DNA of 64,000 nucleotides from Miscanthus floridulus (lineage: Eukaryota > Streptophyta > Magnoliopsida > Poales > Poaceae), in contig NC_089584.1 in the NCBI RefSeq assembly GCF_019320115.1, forward strand, positions 104,895,111 to 104,959,110. The letters are read 5' to 3'. Below the pieces are notes generated by a model. That model saw nothing but the letters and a program-made list of their open reading frames with translations. It did no database searches and was not told where the DNA came from. The translations under genes were made by a program, and so were the position numbers. Positions 35,321 through 47,494 of the stretch are shown here, in pieces. Numbering within the stretch: the first letter of the stretch is position 1; every line of letters begins with the position of its first letter.

Positions 35321-35905
35321 GACATACTATTAATTCTGAAAAGGTAAGATATGAAATCACTGGACGGCTAAAACTGCGATTTTTATATGCTCTCCCTGTC
35401 TCCAATTTCTGTCGGTTCTTCACTTCTTCCTATTTGTCACGATTCACAATTATTATAATGGAGTGCAAAAGATTTTTTTTTGACTTTTTATTTGATTCAC
35501 AATACAAGCATAAACACTCATACATGCACGCACTCTCAATCGTACAACATCACCTGCCACCATCAAAAGAACAACATCATTAATGAAATACTAGAATAAT
35601 CTATAAAATTGATAGAAACTGACATACTATTAATTCTGAAAGGGAATGATATGAAATCATTGGACGGCTAAAACTGTGATTTTTATATGCTCTCCCATTT
35701 CTGTCGGTTGTTCAGTTCTTCCTATTTGTCACGATTCACAATTATTATAATGGAGTGCAAAAGATTTTTTTTTTGGACTTTTTATTTGATTCACAACACA
35801 AACATAGATACTTATACATGCACGCACTCTCAGTCGTATGAACATCACCTATCACTGAAAGAACAACACGTCATTAGCTACTAGAATAAATCTAGAAAAT
35901 TCAAA
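35321..35905. repeat. Direct tandem duplication of about 300 bp
   Basis: Unit 1 (35321-35620) and unit 2 (35621 to about 35905) share nearly all sequence, starting GACATACTATTAATTCTGAA and including ACGATTCACAATTATTATAA and CATGCACGCACTCTCA. Small indels separate them. No coding potential is seen. Confidence 0.85.
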
Positions 35906-38281
35906 CACCCATAGCAAATCAAGTCGAGAACTTAGACCTAGATAGAAGTTCATCCTAAGAAAACCAACTAGCTAAGCTACGCTCAATTGATAGTTATAGT
36001 ATGTATTACTGCTACTACAAATATTCTTCCTTGTTGTGCCTACACAAGAGGCCTGCGCGTCATCTGAGGGATGGCGGACCTGTGCTATTCACCTTAATAT
36101 TTTTGGCAGAATACACTAGAGAACCAAGCATTTTCCTGTAATAGCCTTGAAAACTATGCCCAAAAAAACACACGTCTAGGAAGGGCCAGCTTGGTCTCAA
36201 TACAAAACAACTAACAACTTGACTAAACCACTCTACTAACAACGGGGACAACAACTCACTTAGGATTGTAGCATAGACCACAACTAACAAGTCGAGGAAA
36301 ATAAAGAAAACACATTCACCCAACTCTATTTCTCTTATCAAGACGTATTTATTAAATTATAAGTAATCTAGTCAATTAAATAAAGATAGAAGACGATCTT
36401 CTAGATGATTCTCAGCAGCTTATTTAGTTTTCAGGAGGTTAGTAGCCACAATAATTGAGTATCATGCCCATGAATATAATCAGCATATATAGGTAAAGCA
36501 GGCGATTTGTACACTAACCTAATTAGTTTCCAAATCAGTTAGTAATCTACACAAAAAACATGGACTACAGCCGAAAACTGAGCATATGATCTGAACCCAA
36601 ACAGAGGCAGCTGCGGTTTGAAACCACTAACAAACAATGAAACAAATGAGAGAAATATATAATAGCTAAGAGCTTTTGAATGATATATATTAGCATATCT
36701 CTGACATGATTAACACCTTAATTATTGCTGCTTGTATCAAGACCAACGTGTTAAATATGCGCAACTTGTTCTATATTTTCTGCTGAGAAACGGATGTTTT
36801 TGCTTGTAGGTCTTGTTTTGTGTGTGTGCATTATTCTAATCACTAATTAAGGTTGTAGTTGTAGGCGACTTGATCATGCAATAGGAATAAATTTGGAATA
36901 GAAAGCTGTTATCTTCAGACCATTCGTCCCAAACAGTTGAGATGTCACACATTCTATTTAAAACTGCAGAAAAACTAACCATTCTTCTGCTTTATTAATA
37001 TAGACAGACACTGTCCAATGCCTTTGTTGTAAAAAAAAATGTTGATCAAAACACAGACAGGACACATCCCGTATTATAAGCTTGAAGCTCAAGTTGGGTG
37101 AGAAGCATGTCATGATCAAAGATTCAAAGTTCTAAGCAATAGATAAAACGTTACGTGTATCAAGTGGACTATAATAAATCGCGTTGCTCTGGATTACATC
37201 CTATCTCGACAATCTGCATGCATTCCGATGCACCTGCATTGCTGTGAATATAACCAATTGCTTGATGCAACTCATTCCATCAAGTATTTGTTCGTGTTAA
37301 TCATATTTACAGTACTTAAAGTGCGGAGCTCCATGTGAATATGGTGAACATAAGTTGCATACTAATATAATCCATTAATTAAAACAAATTCTTAGAAGGC
37401 TTTAAACACAAATACTAAAAAAACTGACAACACTAATACCCCTGTTTAGAGTATGGGCGGTGGGGACTGGGGAGATAGCCTCGGTAGGCAGAGAACAGAC
37501 GAGGGCGCACGGCGGCGACGGGCGACGGCACAGGCAAAGCTGGGTTAGTGCAGCGGACCTGTGGCGGCGAGGCGAGCGCAGACAACTGCAGCGTCGGGAG
37601 GTCGTCAGGCGAGCTAAAGAATGGTTCAGATATCAAATTAGTCGAAGATGAATTGTGAGCCATTTGGATTGGCATCCAACGGTTCAGATTGGTCGCCTGA
37701 AAAAGAAAGGAGAAAAGCGAGCATCTCGAGTATTAGCGTCTCCGATCCCTTAGAAGTTGTAGAACAGTGAACAGATCGATGAATCGATCATCAGCTCGCA
37801 CAGTGATATATTATATTTACAGCGGAATGAACACAAGGCTGCAGCTACTAGTCTTAGGTCGTCATCAGTAATGTTCACATGAATCCACGGGCCGGCGGTC
37901 AGTATGATTCTTTGGTTATGGTCTTCAATTTAAGGTTGTTGTTTATTACCTACAAAAATTTCTTAATGAGGACGTTACCATTGCTTCATCTCCCACTTAA
38001 GTTTACGTATCTATATATAGATCAATGTAGACCCGGCCACCCGGGCAAATCAAGTTACTGATGACTGCATATGTGCGTTGTTTTGACTATTGGTTGATTC
38101 CTTTTAAGTGCAATGAAAAGTGAAAGACTAGTTCGGTCTTGAAACTGGAAGTGATCGGATCGACGTACCGTTTCTCCTTCTAATCAAGAAGAAATTCGTC
38201 CTTTTCCTTCTGGAAGATGCAGAAGTATGCCAATTAATTAATAACTCTATGAAAGTGCTGCTCCTACTTAGGCCGTATATT
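35906..38281. other. Intergenic region, no gene recognised
   Basis: AT-rich apart from a GC-rich patch at 37440-37620, where short frames on both strands look like chance. I see no complete element or gene. Confidence 0.45.
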
Positions 38282-38420
38282 CAGCTTATTCGTTTCGGCT
38301 TATTCGCTCGTATCTGGTTTATAATCCACAGCTTGAACAATGTTTTTCTCTCACACCAAACCAGTCAGCAGTACTTTCAGCCATGGCTTATAAGCCAATT
38401 CAGCCGAAACGAACAGGCTG
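38282..38420. mobile_element. Short MITE (CAGCCTGTTCG family)
   Basis: Left end CAGCTTATTCGTTTCGGCTT and the reverse complement of the right end CAGCCTGTTCGTTTCGGCTG are matching inverted termini. ATT flanks both sides. Inside are TATAAGCC and TTTTTCTCTCACACCAAACC, features of the same family at 56671-56790. Confidence 0.6.
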
Positions 38421-38431
38421 ATTACTATTTA

Positions 38432-38436
38432 TCTAT
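38432..38436. repeat. Target duplication TCTAT, left copy (Copia)
   Basis: TCTAT is repeated at 46252-46256. Three bases (TAT, 38437-38439) separate it from the LTR. Confidence 0.7.
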
Positions 38437-38439
38437 TAT

Positions 38440-38620
38440 TGTAGATTAATGGGTGGATTTAAGAAGAATTTTGGATATGAGAGAAGAAGGGGAAGAACAG
38501 TGAAGTTGGAAACACTGACTGGACCGATCTTCTTAATACTTCTCAGGTACTCTATCTTATCTCTTTCATATTTTATATTTTGGTCCACAATTCTAATTAT
38601 ATTTACAACTCACACCAACA
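38440..38620 (-). repeat. 3' LTR of Copia element
   Basis: 181 bp, TGTAGATTAATGG to CACACCAACA on the plus strand. It is adjoined at 38621-38633 by CTCCCCCTCAAGA, the complement of a polypurine tract. Confidence 0.9.
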
Positions 38621-39828
38621 CTCCCCCTCAAGATGGGGCAAAGACATCGTATAGACCCCTACCAAATGAAGATAAAGTCTTTTTAGGTAACCCTTTGGTC
38701 AAAATATCAGCTATCTGGCTAGCTGATTTTACATAAGGTAGGTAGATAATTCCTCTATCCAGCTTCTCCTTAATAAAGTGATGATCGATCTCAATATGTT
38801 TGGTCTATCATGATGAACATGATTGTTAGCTATATCAATAACCGTTTTGATGTCACAGTATAGCATCAAGGGCCCACTCTCAAACAATTTCAATTCAGTT
38901 AGAAGAATCTACAGCCACAACAGCTCACACACACCATGAGCCATAGCACGAAACTCTGCCTCGGTCGTAGATCGTGCTACAACACTTTGCTTTTTACTTC
39001 GCCATGCAACTAGATTACCTCCAACAAAGGTACAATACCTAGAAGTTGATTGTCTATCATCCAAAGAACCAGCCCAATCAGTATTGGTATAGCACTCAAC
39101 TTGTAGGCTTCCTTGTTTAGTGTATAAAAGACCCCTCCCTGGGTTACTCTTAAGATACCTCAAAATGCGATAGACATCATCCATGTGAGATGATCTAGGA
39201 TCATGCATAAATTGACTCACCACACTTACTGCAAAGGCAATATCAGGTCGTGTGTGAGAGATATATATAAGCCTTCCAACCAGTCTTTGATAACATTCTT
39301 TATCCATTGGAGTACCAACATCTTTACTTAAACGTCAATTTTGCTCAATAGGTGTGGCTGCAGGACGACATCCGAGCATTCCGGTTTCCTTTAGTAGATC
39401 CAAAACATATTTTCTTTGAGATAGAAACATCCCCTTTGGTCCGTGGGAGATTTCAATTCCAAGAAAATATTTCAATTTCCCCAAATCCTTTACTTCAAAC
39501 TCTTGAGCAAGATATTTCTTCAAATCGACAATCTCAGCAATGTCATTCCCAGTAATCACAATATCATCCACATATACTATTAGGATTGCTACCTTGCTTG
39601 TAGCATGTTTATAGAATAGTGTAGGATCAGCATTACTTTGGATATAGCCTCTTTTGAGCATTGATTGCCTAAAGCGATCAAACCAAGCCATTGGGGATTG
39701 CTTCAATCCATATAGAGATCGACATAAACGAAGCACTTTTCCATTTGTTTGACCTGTTTCAAAGCCGGGTGGTATGTGCATGTATACTTCTTCGTGAAGA
39801 TCACCATGAAGAAAAGCATTTTTTACAT

Positions 39829-40486
39829 GGGGGAATTCCTTGTGTGCTATTAAAAAAGATCGCAATGCTCTGTGTGTTCCTGGAAAAGTTCATCGGTCTT
39901 CAGCGCCACTGCTCCAACTTTTTTGTGCCCTCTATGCCACTGCCGTCAGTTTGGGCTCTAACGCCGTCAAACTGCAGGTCTAAAAAGTAAAAAATATCCT
40001 TATGTCTAAATATGTCATTAATTTTTTTGAGCATCTTAACGACTTTAAATGAAAAAACTCAAAACTAGAAAGTTGTGTCTCGTCGAGATCTATAATTTTC
40101 ATATAAAAATTATCTTCATTTAATTCCACAAAAATATAATTTGATATGATTAATATATCTTAGAAAAATCATATCTTTTTTGCGGAATTAAATGAAAATA
40201 AATTTTATATGAAAATTATAGATCTCGACGAGATCTATAACTTTCTAGTTTTGAGTTTTTATCATTTGAAGTCGTTAAGATGCTCAAAAAAAATTAATGA
40301 CATATTTATACATAAGGGTATTTTCGACTTTTCACACCTACAGTTTGACGGCGTTAGAGCCCAAACTGACGGCAGTGGCATGGAGGGCACAAAAAAGTTG
40401 GAGTAGTGGCGCTGAAGACCGCTGAACTTTTCTAAGGGCACACAAGGCATTGCGATATTTTTTAATGGTACGCAAGGAATTCCTCC
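39829..40486. mobile_element. Foldback (MULE-like) element inside Copia RT
   Basis: The 658-bp element folds back over most of its length: the left arm from GGGGGAATTCCTTG pairs with the right arm ending AAGGAATTCCTCC. It is flanked by a perfect 9-bp duplication TTTTTACAT (39820-39828, 40487-40495), which points to Mutator-type transposition. It has no coding capacity. It splits the Copia reverse transcriptase between QMDVK and NAFLHG. Confidence 0.9.
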
Positions 40487-42209
40487 TTTTTACATCCATT
40501 TGATATATTTCCCAATCCAAGTTGACAGCACTAGATATAAGAGTTCTTACCGAATTCATCTTGGCAATAGGTGCAAAGGTCTCATCATAGTCAATCCCAT
40601 AAGTTTGGGTGTATCCTTTTGCCACAAGACGGGCTTTGTACCTTTCAACCTTCCCTTTAGGTGTGTGTTTAATGGTGAAAACCCACTTGCACCCAACAGG
40701 TTGCTTACCTTGCCGTAGATCCACAAGCTCCCAAGTTCTATTCTTCTCCAAAGCTCTCATCCCTTCAAGCATTGCCTCCTTCCACTTAGGATCCTCTTTA
40801 GCTAATTTCCAGTTAGTGGGTATGGATACAAAATCAAGAGATGCAACAAAACTCTGGAAGGATGGGCTACAACATTTATAGGAGATAAAATTGGAAAGTC
40901 ATGTTTATAACCAACATAATCTTTAAAACATGCTGGAATATTGGAAGATCTAGTTGACTTTCTTAGGGCTATAGGTAGATCATTTTTAGGAGGAGGTTGA
41001 GTAGATAGTTGATTATCTCCTCGCTCCAGAGTGCTAGATGGAGCATTAGGACTAAGAGAGTGTGAGTTGGTACCTGGGTCCTCGTGCATAAGAGACTCTA
41101 TGTTTTGAAAATGCAAAGTACCCTGTATATCTCCATGGCAAGAATTATTACCCCCACTCTCGTTATCGTTATTAATTTCCTCCCCCTGACTATGAACCAA
41201 ATTATTCCAATAGGAACCAACTGAAGGAGGAACAAGAACAGAGCCCATATAAATACCTCCACTGTTACTCTCCCCCTCTTGTTGTCTTTCAGGTGGAGAA
41301 AGAGTAATTCCAGTATCATTGGTTGGCTCATAATAAGGTTCATATTCACGAAATGTCACATCCATACTTATAAATAAACGATGTTCAGATGGACACCATC
41401 AACAATAACCTTTTTAGTAGAAGAGTAACCAACAAACACACATTTAACAACATGAGGGTCAAGTTTTCTAATATCATTTCTGCAGTCATGAACAAAGCAA
41501 ACACATCCAAAGACCTTTGGAGACACAACAAATTCATTCAAATTCAAAAGTAACTCAGTAGGAGATTTATTGTCAAGAACTCGAAGAGGCATCTGATTAA
41601 TTAAATATGCTGCAGTCTTCATAGCTTCCCCCAAAGAAACTTAGGAACATTCATTGTAAACATAAGAGAACGAGCAACCTCAAGTAAATGCCTATTTTTC
41701 GTTCAGCAACACTGTTTTGCTCTGGAGTGTTAATACAGGTTGTTTGATGTTCAATACCATTAGAAACAAGGAAATGTTCAAACTCCTGGTTAACATACTC
41801 CGTACCATTGTCTGAACGTAAGACCTTAATAATGTTGCCAAACTTATTTTTAATAAGGGCATACAAATCTTTAAAAACAACAAAAACATCACTTTTGTTT
41901 TTCAACAGATAAAGCCAAGTATATCTACTAAAGCCATCAATAAAAGTAACAAACCATCTATGTCCAGAAATAGAGTACACCTCACATGGTCCCCAAACAT
42001 CAGAATGAATCACATCAAACGGTTTGTTACTTCTTAATCCCAAACTAGGATAGGGAACTCTTGTATGTTTAGCAAACTCACATGCATCACATATAAGAGA
42101 TTCCCTAGGACATGCATTAAAAAGTGAAGGATAACTACGAGACATAGCAGCAAAAGAGGGGTGTCCAAGTCCACGGTGAAGTAATAATAATTCTTGATAT
42201 GGAGACATC

Positions 42210-44148
42210 TGAAAGGTCCTAATGGCTAGAGGGGGGGGGGTGAATAGCCTAATAAAAATTTCTACAACAACACTTAAAAAACGGTTAGACAATTATGAGG
42301 CGAAGCAAGTGTTGCGCTAGCCTACTAAAAAGAAAGTCACCTACCACAATTATAGTTTATATAGATTCTATCCACACAATAGCTATGTCACTACACTAAG
42401 TTAGTGTGCTCTCAAAGGCTAACTAAAGAGCCACACTAACCAAACTAACAAGCTCTCACAACTAGCTACACTAAAGAGTTTGACAACTAGTTTGCAGTAA
42501 TGTGAAGAGAGTGAGCAATTTATTTATACCGCTGTGTCGAGGTAGGAGCCAATTAATCACAAGAATGAATATCAATGAAGACCAATCACCTCGGAATCAA
42601 ATGATGAACACAATGATTTTTTACCGAGGTTCACTTGCTTGCCGGTAAGCTACTCCTCGTTGTGGCGATTCACTCACTTGGAGGTTCACGAGCTAATTGG
42701 CATCACACGCCAAAACCTCAATAGGGTGCCACACAACCAACACAAGATGAGGATCACACAAGCCATGAGCAATCCACTAGAGTACCTTTTGGCTCTCCGC
42801 CGAGGAAAAGTCAAGAACCCCTCACAATCACCATGATCGGAGCCAGAGACAATCACTACCCTTCGCTCGATGATCCTCGCTGCTCCAAGCTGTCTAGGTG
42901 GCGGCAACCACCAAGAGTAACAAGCGAATCCCACAGTGAAACACGAACACCAAGTGCCTCTAGATGCAAACACTCAAGCAATGCACTTGGATTCACTCCC
43001 AATCTCACAAAGATGAAGAATCAATGATGGAGATGAGTGGGAGGGCTTTGGCTAAGCTCATAAGGTTGCTATGTCAATGCAAATGGCCAAGAGAATGAGC
43101 TTGAGCTGGCCATGAGGCTTAAATAGAAACCCCCACGAAATAGAGTCATTGTACCCCTTCACTGGGCACAACACGGGGTGACCAGACGCTCCGGTCATAT
43201 CGATCGGACGCTAGACCTCAGCGTCCAGTCACGCGATGCGTGCCATGTGTCTCCTCTCTTCAAATGTTGATCGCTCGATCTCAACGGTCAAGTGATGACC
43301 GGACGTAGCAGCTCAAAGTGACCGGACACCAAACCCCAGCATCCGGTCGTTTCCAGTAAGCATCCAGAGATGACTTTTCACAACCGGACGCGTCCGGTCA
43401 TGCTCGACCGGACACACCTAGCGTCCGGTCACACGATGACTCCCCAGTGCGCTACCACGTCAGCAGGACTAGACACAACCTTCCAGCGTCTGGTCACTAA
43501 GTGACCCAGCATCTAGTCAGAGTCCGATGCCAGTGTCTTCGCGGCTTCCACTGACCGGACACGCCGGTCCAACCGAGGCCAGCGTCTGGTCACTTCTAGT
43601 GACCTCCATCTTTTCTGTATAGGGCGCCGGTGGCACCGTTGGACTGTCCGCACTCTATGGGCGGACACTCCACCAGTGAAGTCCCTAACCCTTGCTCAAA
43701 TGTGCCAACCACCAAGTGTATCACCTTGTGCGCATGTGTTAGCATATTTTCACAAACATTTTCAAGGGTGTTAGCACTCCACTAGATCCTAAATCCATAT
43801 GCAATGAGTTAGACCATCTAGTGGCACTTTGATAACCGCATTTCGATATGAGTTTCACCACTCTTAATAGTATGGCTATCGATCCTAAATGTGATCATAC
43901 TCACTAAGTGTCTCGATCACCAAAACAAAATAGCTCCTACCATTTATACCTTTGCCTTGAGCCTTTTGTTTTTCTCTTTCTTCTTTTCAAGTCCAAGCGC
44001 TTGATCATCACCATGGCATCGCCATCATCATGTCATGATCTTCATTTGCTTCGCCACTTGGAATGTGCTATCTATGTGATGATCACTTGATAAACTAGGT
44101 TAGCACTTAGGGTTTCATCAATTCACCAAAACCAAACTAGAGCTTTCA
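42210..44148 (-). repeat. Solo LTR inside Copia element
   Basis: 1939 bp, TGAAAGGTCC to GAGCTTTCA, same family as 16702-18676, minus orientation. It has a perfect 5-bp target duplication ACATC (42205-42209 and 44149-44153). It interrupts the Copia pol between the protease and integrase regions. Frames inside are not genes. Confidence 0.93.
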
Positions 44149-46055
44149 ACATCTTGGATGCAAAAGTGACTTCATCATTTCCTTCATCAAGATAATAGAG
44201 TCTATTATGCATGGTCCCAGTCCAAAGAATTCTCCCTGTCCCTAGCTCCTGAAAAGCACAATGAGAAGGATCAAACCAACTTCTACAGTTGAGGGATTTT
44301 GTGATAGAACTAACAGATAATAAGTTAATAGGGAAATCAGGAATGTGCAAAACTGGTGATAAGGATAGGGTTTTGGTGCACCGTATAGATCCACGTCATG
44401 TTATAGGAACCATGGATCCATCAGCTACACGCACCTTATCCTTACCTGAACAAGGAATATAAGAAGTGAAAAGATTGGATGCTCCTATCATATGGTTAGT
44501 TGCTCTAGAATCAATAATCCAAGGTTTATTTGTATAGGCTTGAACATGTTTTATACCTTGGGAAGTAGCATGGTAACTAAAATTAGTAGAGGAACCTTGA
44601 GTGGAAGATGAGCCTTCAGAGAGCTTGAGCTTAGAGTTGTATTTCTCAAGACCTTGAGCATCTACCACTGGAAGCTCCTTTTGAGATGCTATATGATTAG
44701 CCCGATTCCAGTTAGCACCTCGAACTCCCCCTGGTTGAGATTTCCCCCCATTTTTCCACCCAGGTGGAAAACCATGCAGCTTAAAACACTTCTCTATGGT
44801 ATGCCCCTTATCTCCACAATGATCACAAATCACCTTGCTAGATGGAAAACCATGCAGTTTAAAGCACCTCTCTATGGTGTGCCCCTTATCACCACAATGA
44901 TCACAAACCACCTTATTTTTTTCTTGGTCCCCTCGAGGAATAGAAATACAGCCCTTCTTTATAGATAGGGCGGCACTAACATCAACTGCTTTATAATCAT
45001 CCACTTTAGGATGTGATAGTCTAGTTTCCTCTTCTATGATGCTGGAAATTATCTCATCAAGAGTAGACCATTCAGACTTAGAGAATATAAGCTGCCGACG
45101 AAGATCAAATTCTTGATTCAAACCATCAAGAAATAGCTTGCTCACAAAAGATTGGAACCCGGTACGATGAATAGCCAAATCCCTTTTGTCAACCGCCTCA
45201 AATGGATGATAATAGTGTAGGTCTCTGTACAGTTTTTTTTACCTCACTAGCATATTCTACTACAAACCTTGAGCCTTGCTTTAAATGAGTCAACTCATGC
45301 ATGATTCGAGTAGCTTGCATTTTGTTTGATTTTCCTGCAAATTGTCTCTCCAATTCTGACCACACCTCTGCAGGCGCAGTTAAGGTTTCAACTTGTTCTC
45401 TGATAATTGGTTCCATACTGCTTAACATACATACTAGTACTCTATCACTTATTTGCTTGCTTGCTGTATCAACCTCCCTTGTTTCTTCATCAGAATCGAC
45501 AAGTAAACACTCATATCCATGGGAGCTTAGAATTAACTTACAATGACGGGCCCAACTGACATAGTTCTCTGGTCCAGATAATTTTACTGGATTAGACTCG
45601 AGTGTGTATTTGAGAATATCAGAAGTCACCACCTTAGGCTGCTCCATCAATTTGCTAAATATTTCATAAAGTTTTTCCACGTGATCTACTGATTTCTCTC
45701 CACTAGTTTCAGCCATGAGCAACAAATTCAGTATTTAGCAGCAAAAAAAAAAAAAAACAACCAAGAACCAGCTCCTCCTTGATACAGGAAACAAGCAAGC
45801 AGATCACGGTCACCAGCGAGCACGCAACTTTTCTCTCCGCCGCCGGCAAGCAACCAAGCAAGCACCCGTACCTTGCAGGAATTAGTAGCTCAGTCTTCGT
45901 GTTGGCAGAGGCTGTGGCCACAACGTCTGCCACAGAGCTGCTTCTAGTCTGGGCGACGACGACTCCTGTACAAGGATGGCGACGACTACGGCGTCTCCAC
46001 CACCTCTGCCCCCAATCAATCAACGAAAACGAGATGGACACGACAGGATTAACCC

Positions 46056-46067
46056 GCTCTAATACCA
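46056..46067 (-). other. Primer binding site of Copia element
   Basis: On the minus strand TGGTATTAGAGC, complementary to initiator tRNA-Met with one common change. It is separated from the 5' LTR by ATA. Confidence 0.85.
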
Positions 46068-46070
46068 TAT

Positions 46071-46251
46071 TGTAGATTAATGGGTGGATTTAAGAGGAAT
46101 TTTGGATATGAGAGAAGAAGGGGAAGAACAGTGAAGTTGGAAACATTGACCGGATCGTTCTTCTCGATCCTTCTCAGGTACTCCATCTTATCTCTTTCCT
46201 ATTTTATATTTTGGTCACCAATTCTAATTATATTTACAACTCACATCAACA
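46071..46251 (-). repeat. 5' LTR of Copia element
   Basis: 181 bp matching 38440-38620 with about 13 differences. It is followed by TCTAT at 46252-46256. Confidence 0.9.
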
Positions 46252-46256
46252 TCTAT

Positions 46257-47366
46257 TTTGTCGACCTCTGACGAGAAGATAAGCAAGAATCACCATGTCA
46301 ACAATGTGCATGCATCCTGCTCCTGCACGTATAGATTCATTCGTTCATAAGTACTGTACATGATTAATGGCCGTTACTGCAGAAAATTGTCCAATTTAAT
46401 TTGTTTGATGAATCAGTGTGTTTTGGTCAATACTTTTGAATCAGTAATTCATTACAATAGCACTAATCCAAAAGTCGATTCAACGACAAACTTGAGCTGA
46501 AGCGGTTGCTCCTACTACGAGTGGACAAACTGCATTCGGATCAGATCACAACTCTTTGGTACGGAAATCATTATTGTCAACCAAAACCAAAGCCGAAATG
46601 GATTGTTTGATCCTCATCCAAAACATGCAGTGCAGTGTGCGCCGGTTGTTGCGCAGTACATATCAACAACTAGTTTTAGTCTACTAATAATAAGAATACA
46701 TACAAGAGTGCATTCGCGGATCTTGATGATCAGATCACACAAGCAAGCGCTTGTAGACATTTTGTCGCTTGACCGGGCGTACCTATGGATGTGAGACGAT
46801 ATATGGGGACTGGCCGGTGCAGCTAGAACGGTCCACAAAGAGACCACGTGCGTTTCATATGTCTGTTAAAAATTCAGGGCAATACATGTTCAGAGCCACG
46901 AATTAATGCGGCCGGACGGGATTGTCTACTATGTTTTTTTTTTGAAAAGGACGGCCGGTATTGTCTAGTATGTTTTTTTTTTGGAAAAGGACGGCCGGGC
47001 TTGTCTTACCATCGATCGAATTCCCACGAAACACACAACACGACAATTCTTTTCAAAAAAAAAAAACCGACAATTTATTAGGAGCTTGGCAGTTGATCTT
47101 TTCCCTACTTTTCTTGACATATAAACGTAGATGTCGTCGACGACTAGACGATGGAGACGCAGTTTATACATGCACGCTTGGTCAACTTGTTCGGAGCGAG
47201 CTAAGCGCGGGTGCTGCCGCTACCTCGTTGGCGTGATATAAGCCCGGGAGACGCGACCAAACCTCTCCAGTAATCCCGCTGTCTGCTCTGCTCCCTCGAT
47301 CTCCTTCCTCTGCATTCTGTGATTCTGTCGCCTCCGGCCTCCCTATATCCCACTTGATCATCCACC
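46257..47366. other. Upstream region of the MYB gene
   Basis: Contains an imperfect direct duplication at about 46917-47003 in which GGACGGCCGG and a T-rich run recur. No coding sequence is recognised. It probably contains the MYB promoter. Confidence 0.5.
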
Positions 47367-47374
47367 ATAAATAG
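47366..47374 (+). promoter_or_regulatory. Probable TATA box of MYB gene
   Basis: CATAAATAG lies about 120 bp upstream of the MYB ATG in a GC-rich leader. Position and sequence fit a TATA element, with transcription starting near 47400. Confidence 0.5.
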
Positions 47375-47494
47375 CTCGTGCCGGACGGCCAGCCGTGCAG
47401 GTGAAGGTGAAGGTAGCCGCACGGTGCGAAGCTAGCTAGCTAGGAAAGGGCCGGCCGGGACGATCAGGACAGGACGAGGGCGCCGATCGAAGCG

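Larger units (their letters stand above)
38900..45716 (-). pseudogene. Copia gag-pol polyprotein, broken
   Basis: Gag starts at 45716 (MAETSGEKSVDH) and shifts frame near 45231-45240 at a run of T. It then carries two near-identical CCHC knuckles (CDHCGDKGHTIERC and CDHCGDKGHTIEKC). The protease motif DSGATDHM reads DSRATNHM near 44495. The integrase zinc region (H..H, CDACEFAKH) and core FDVIHSDVWGP follow at 41651-42230, then LRSDNGTEYVN. The reverse transcriptase starts near 40770 (NRTWELVDL), is cut at about 40497 by the foldback element, and resumes at about 39818 (NAFLHGDLHEEVYMHIPPGF) with YVDD near 39570. RNase H lies at 38909-39307 (DTDWAG-like TNTDWAGS). Frameshifts, a mutated protease and two insertions make it inactive. 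Confidence 0.88.
38440..46251 (-). mobile_element. Copia element with nested insertions
   Basis: A minus-strand Ty1/copia element with 181-bp LTRs, 5-bp target duplication TCTAT, a tRNA-Met primer site and the order gag, protease, integrase, reverse transcriptase, RNase H. Without its two insertions (solo LTR 42210-44148 and foldback 39829-40486) it would be about 5.2 kb, normal for Copia. The two LTRs differ at roughly 13 of 181 positions, so the insertion is old. Confidence 0.92.

Noticed and set aside
36060..36341. 93-codon hydrophobic minus-strand frame
   Set aside because: It lies in AT-rich spacer without splice or promoter context, and composition explains the hydrophobic residues.
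37433..37675. 80-codon minus-strand frame in a GC-rich patch
   Set aside because: No recognised domain, no promoter, and the opposite strand is equally open. It may be a decayed gene fragment but cannot be supported.
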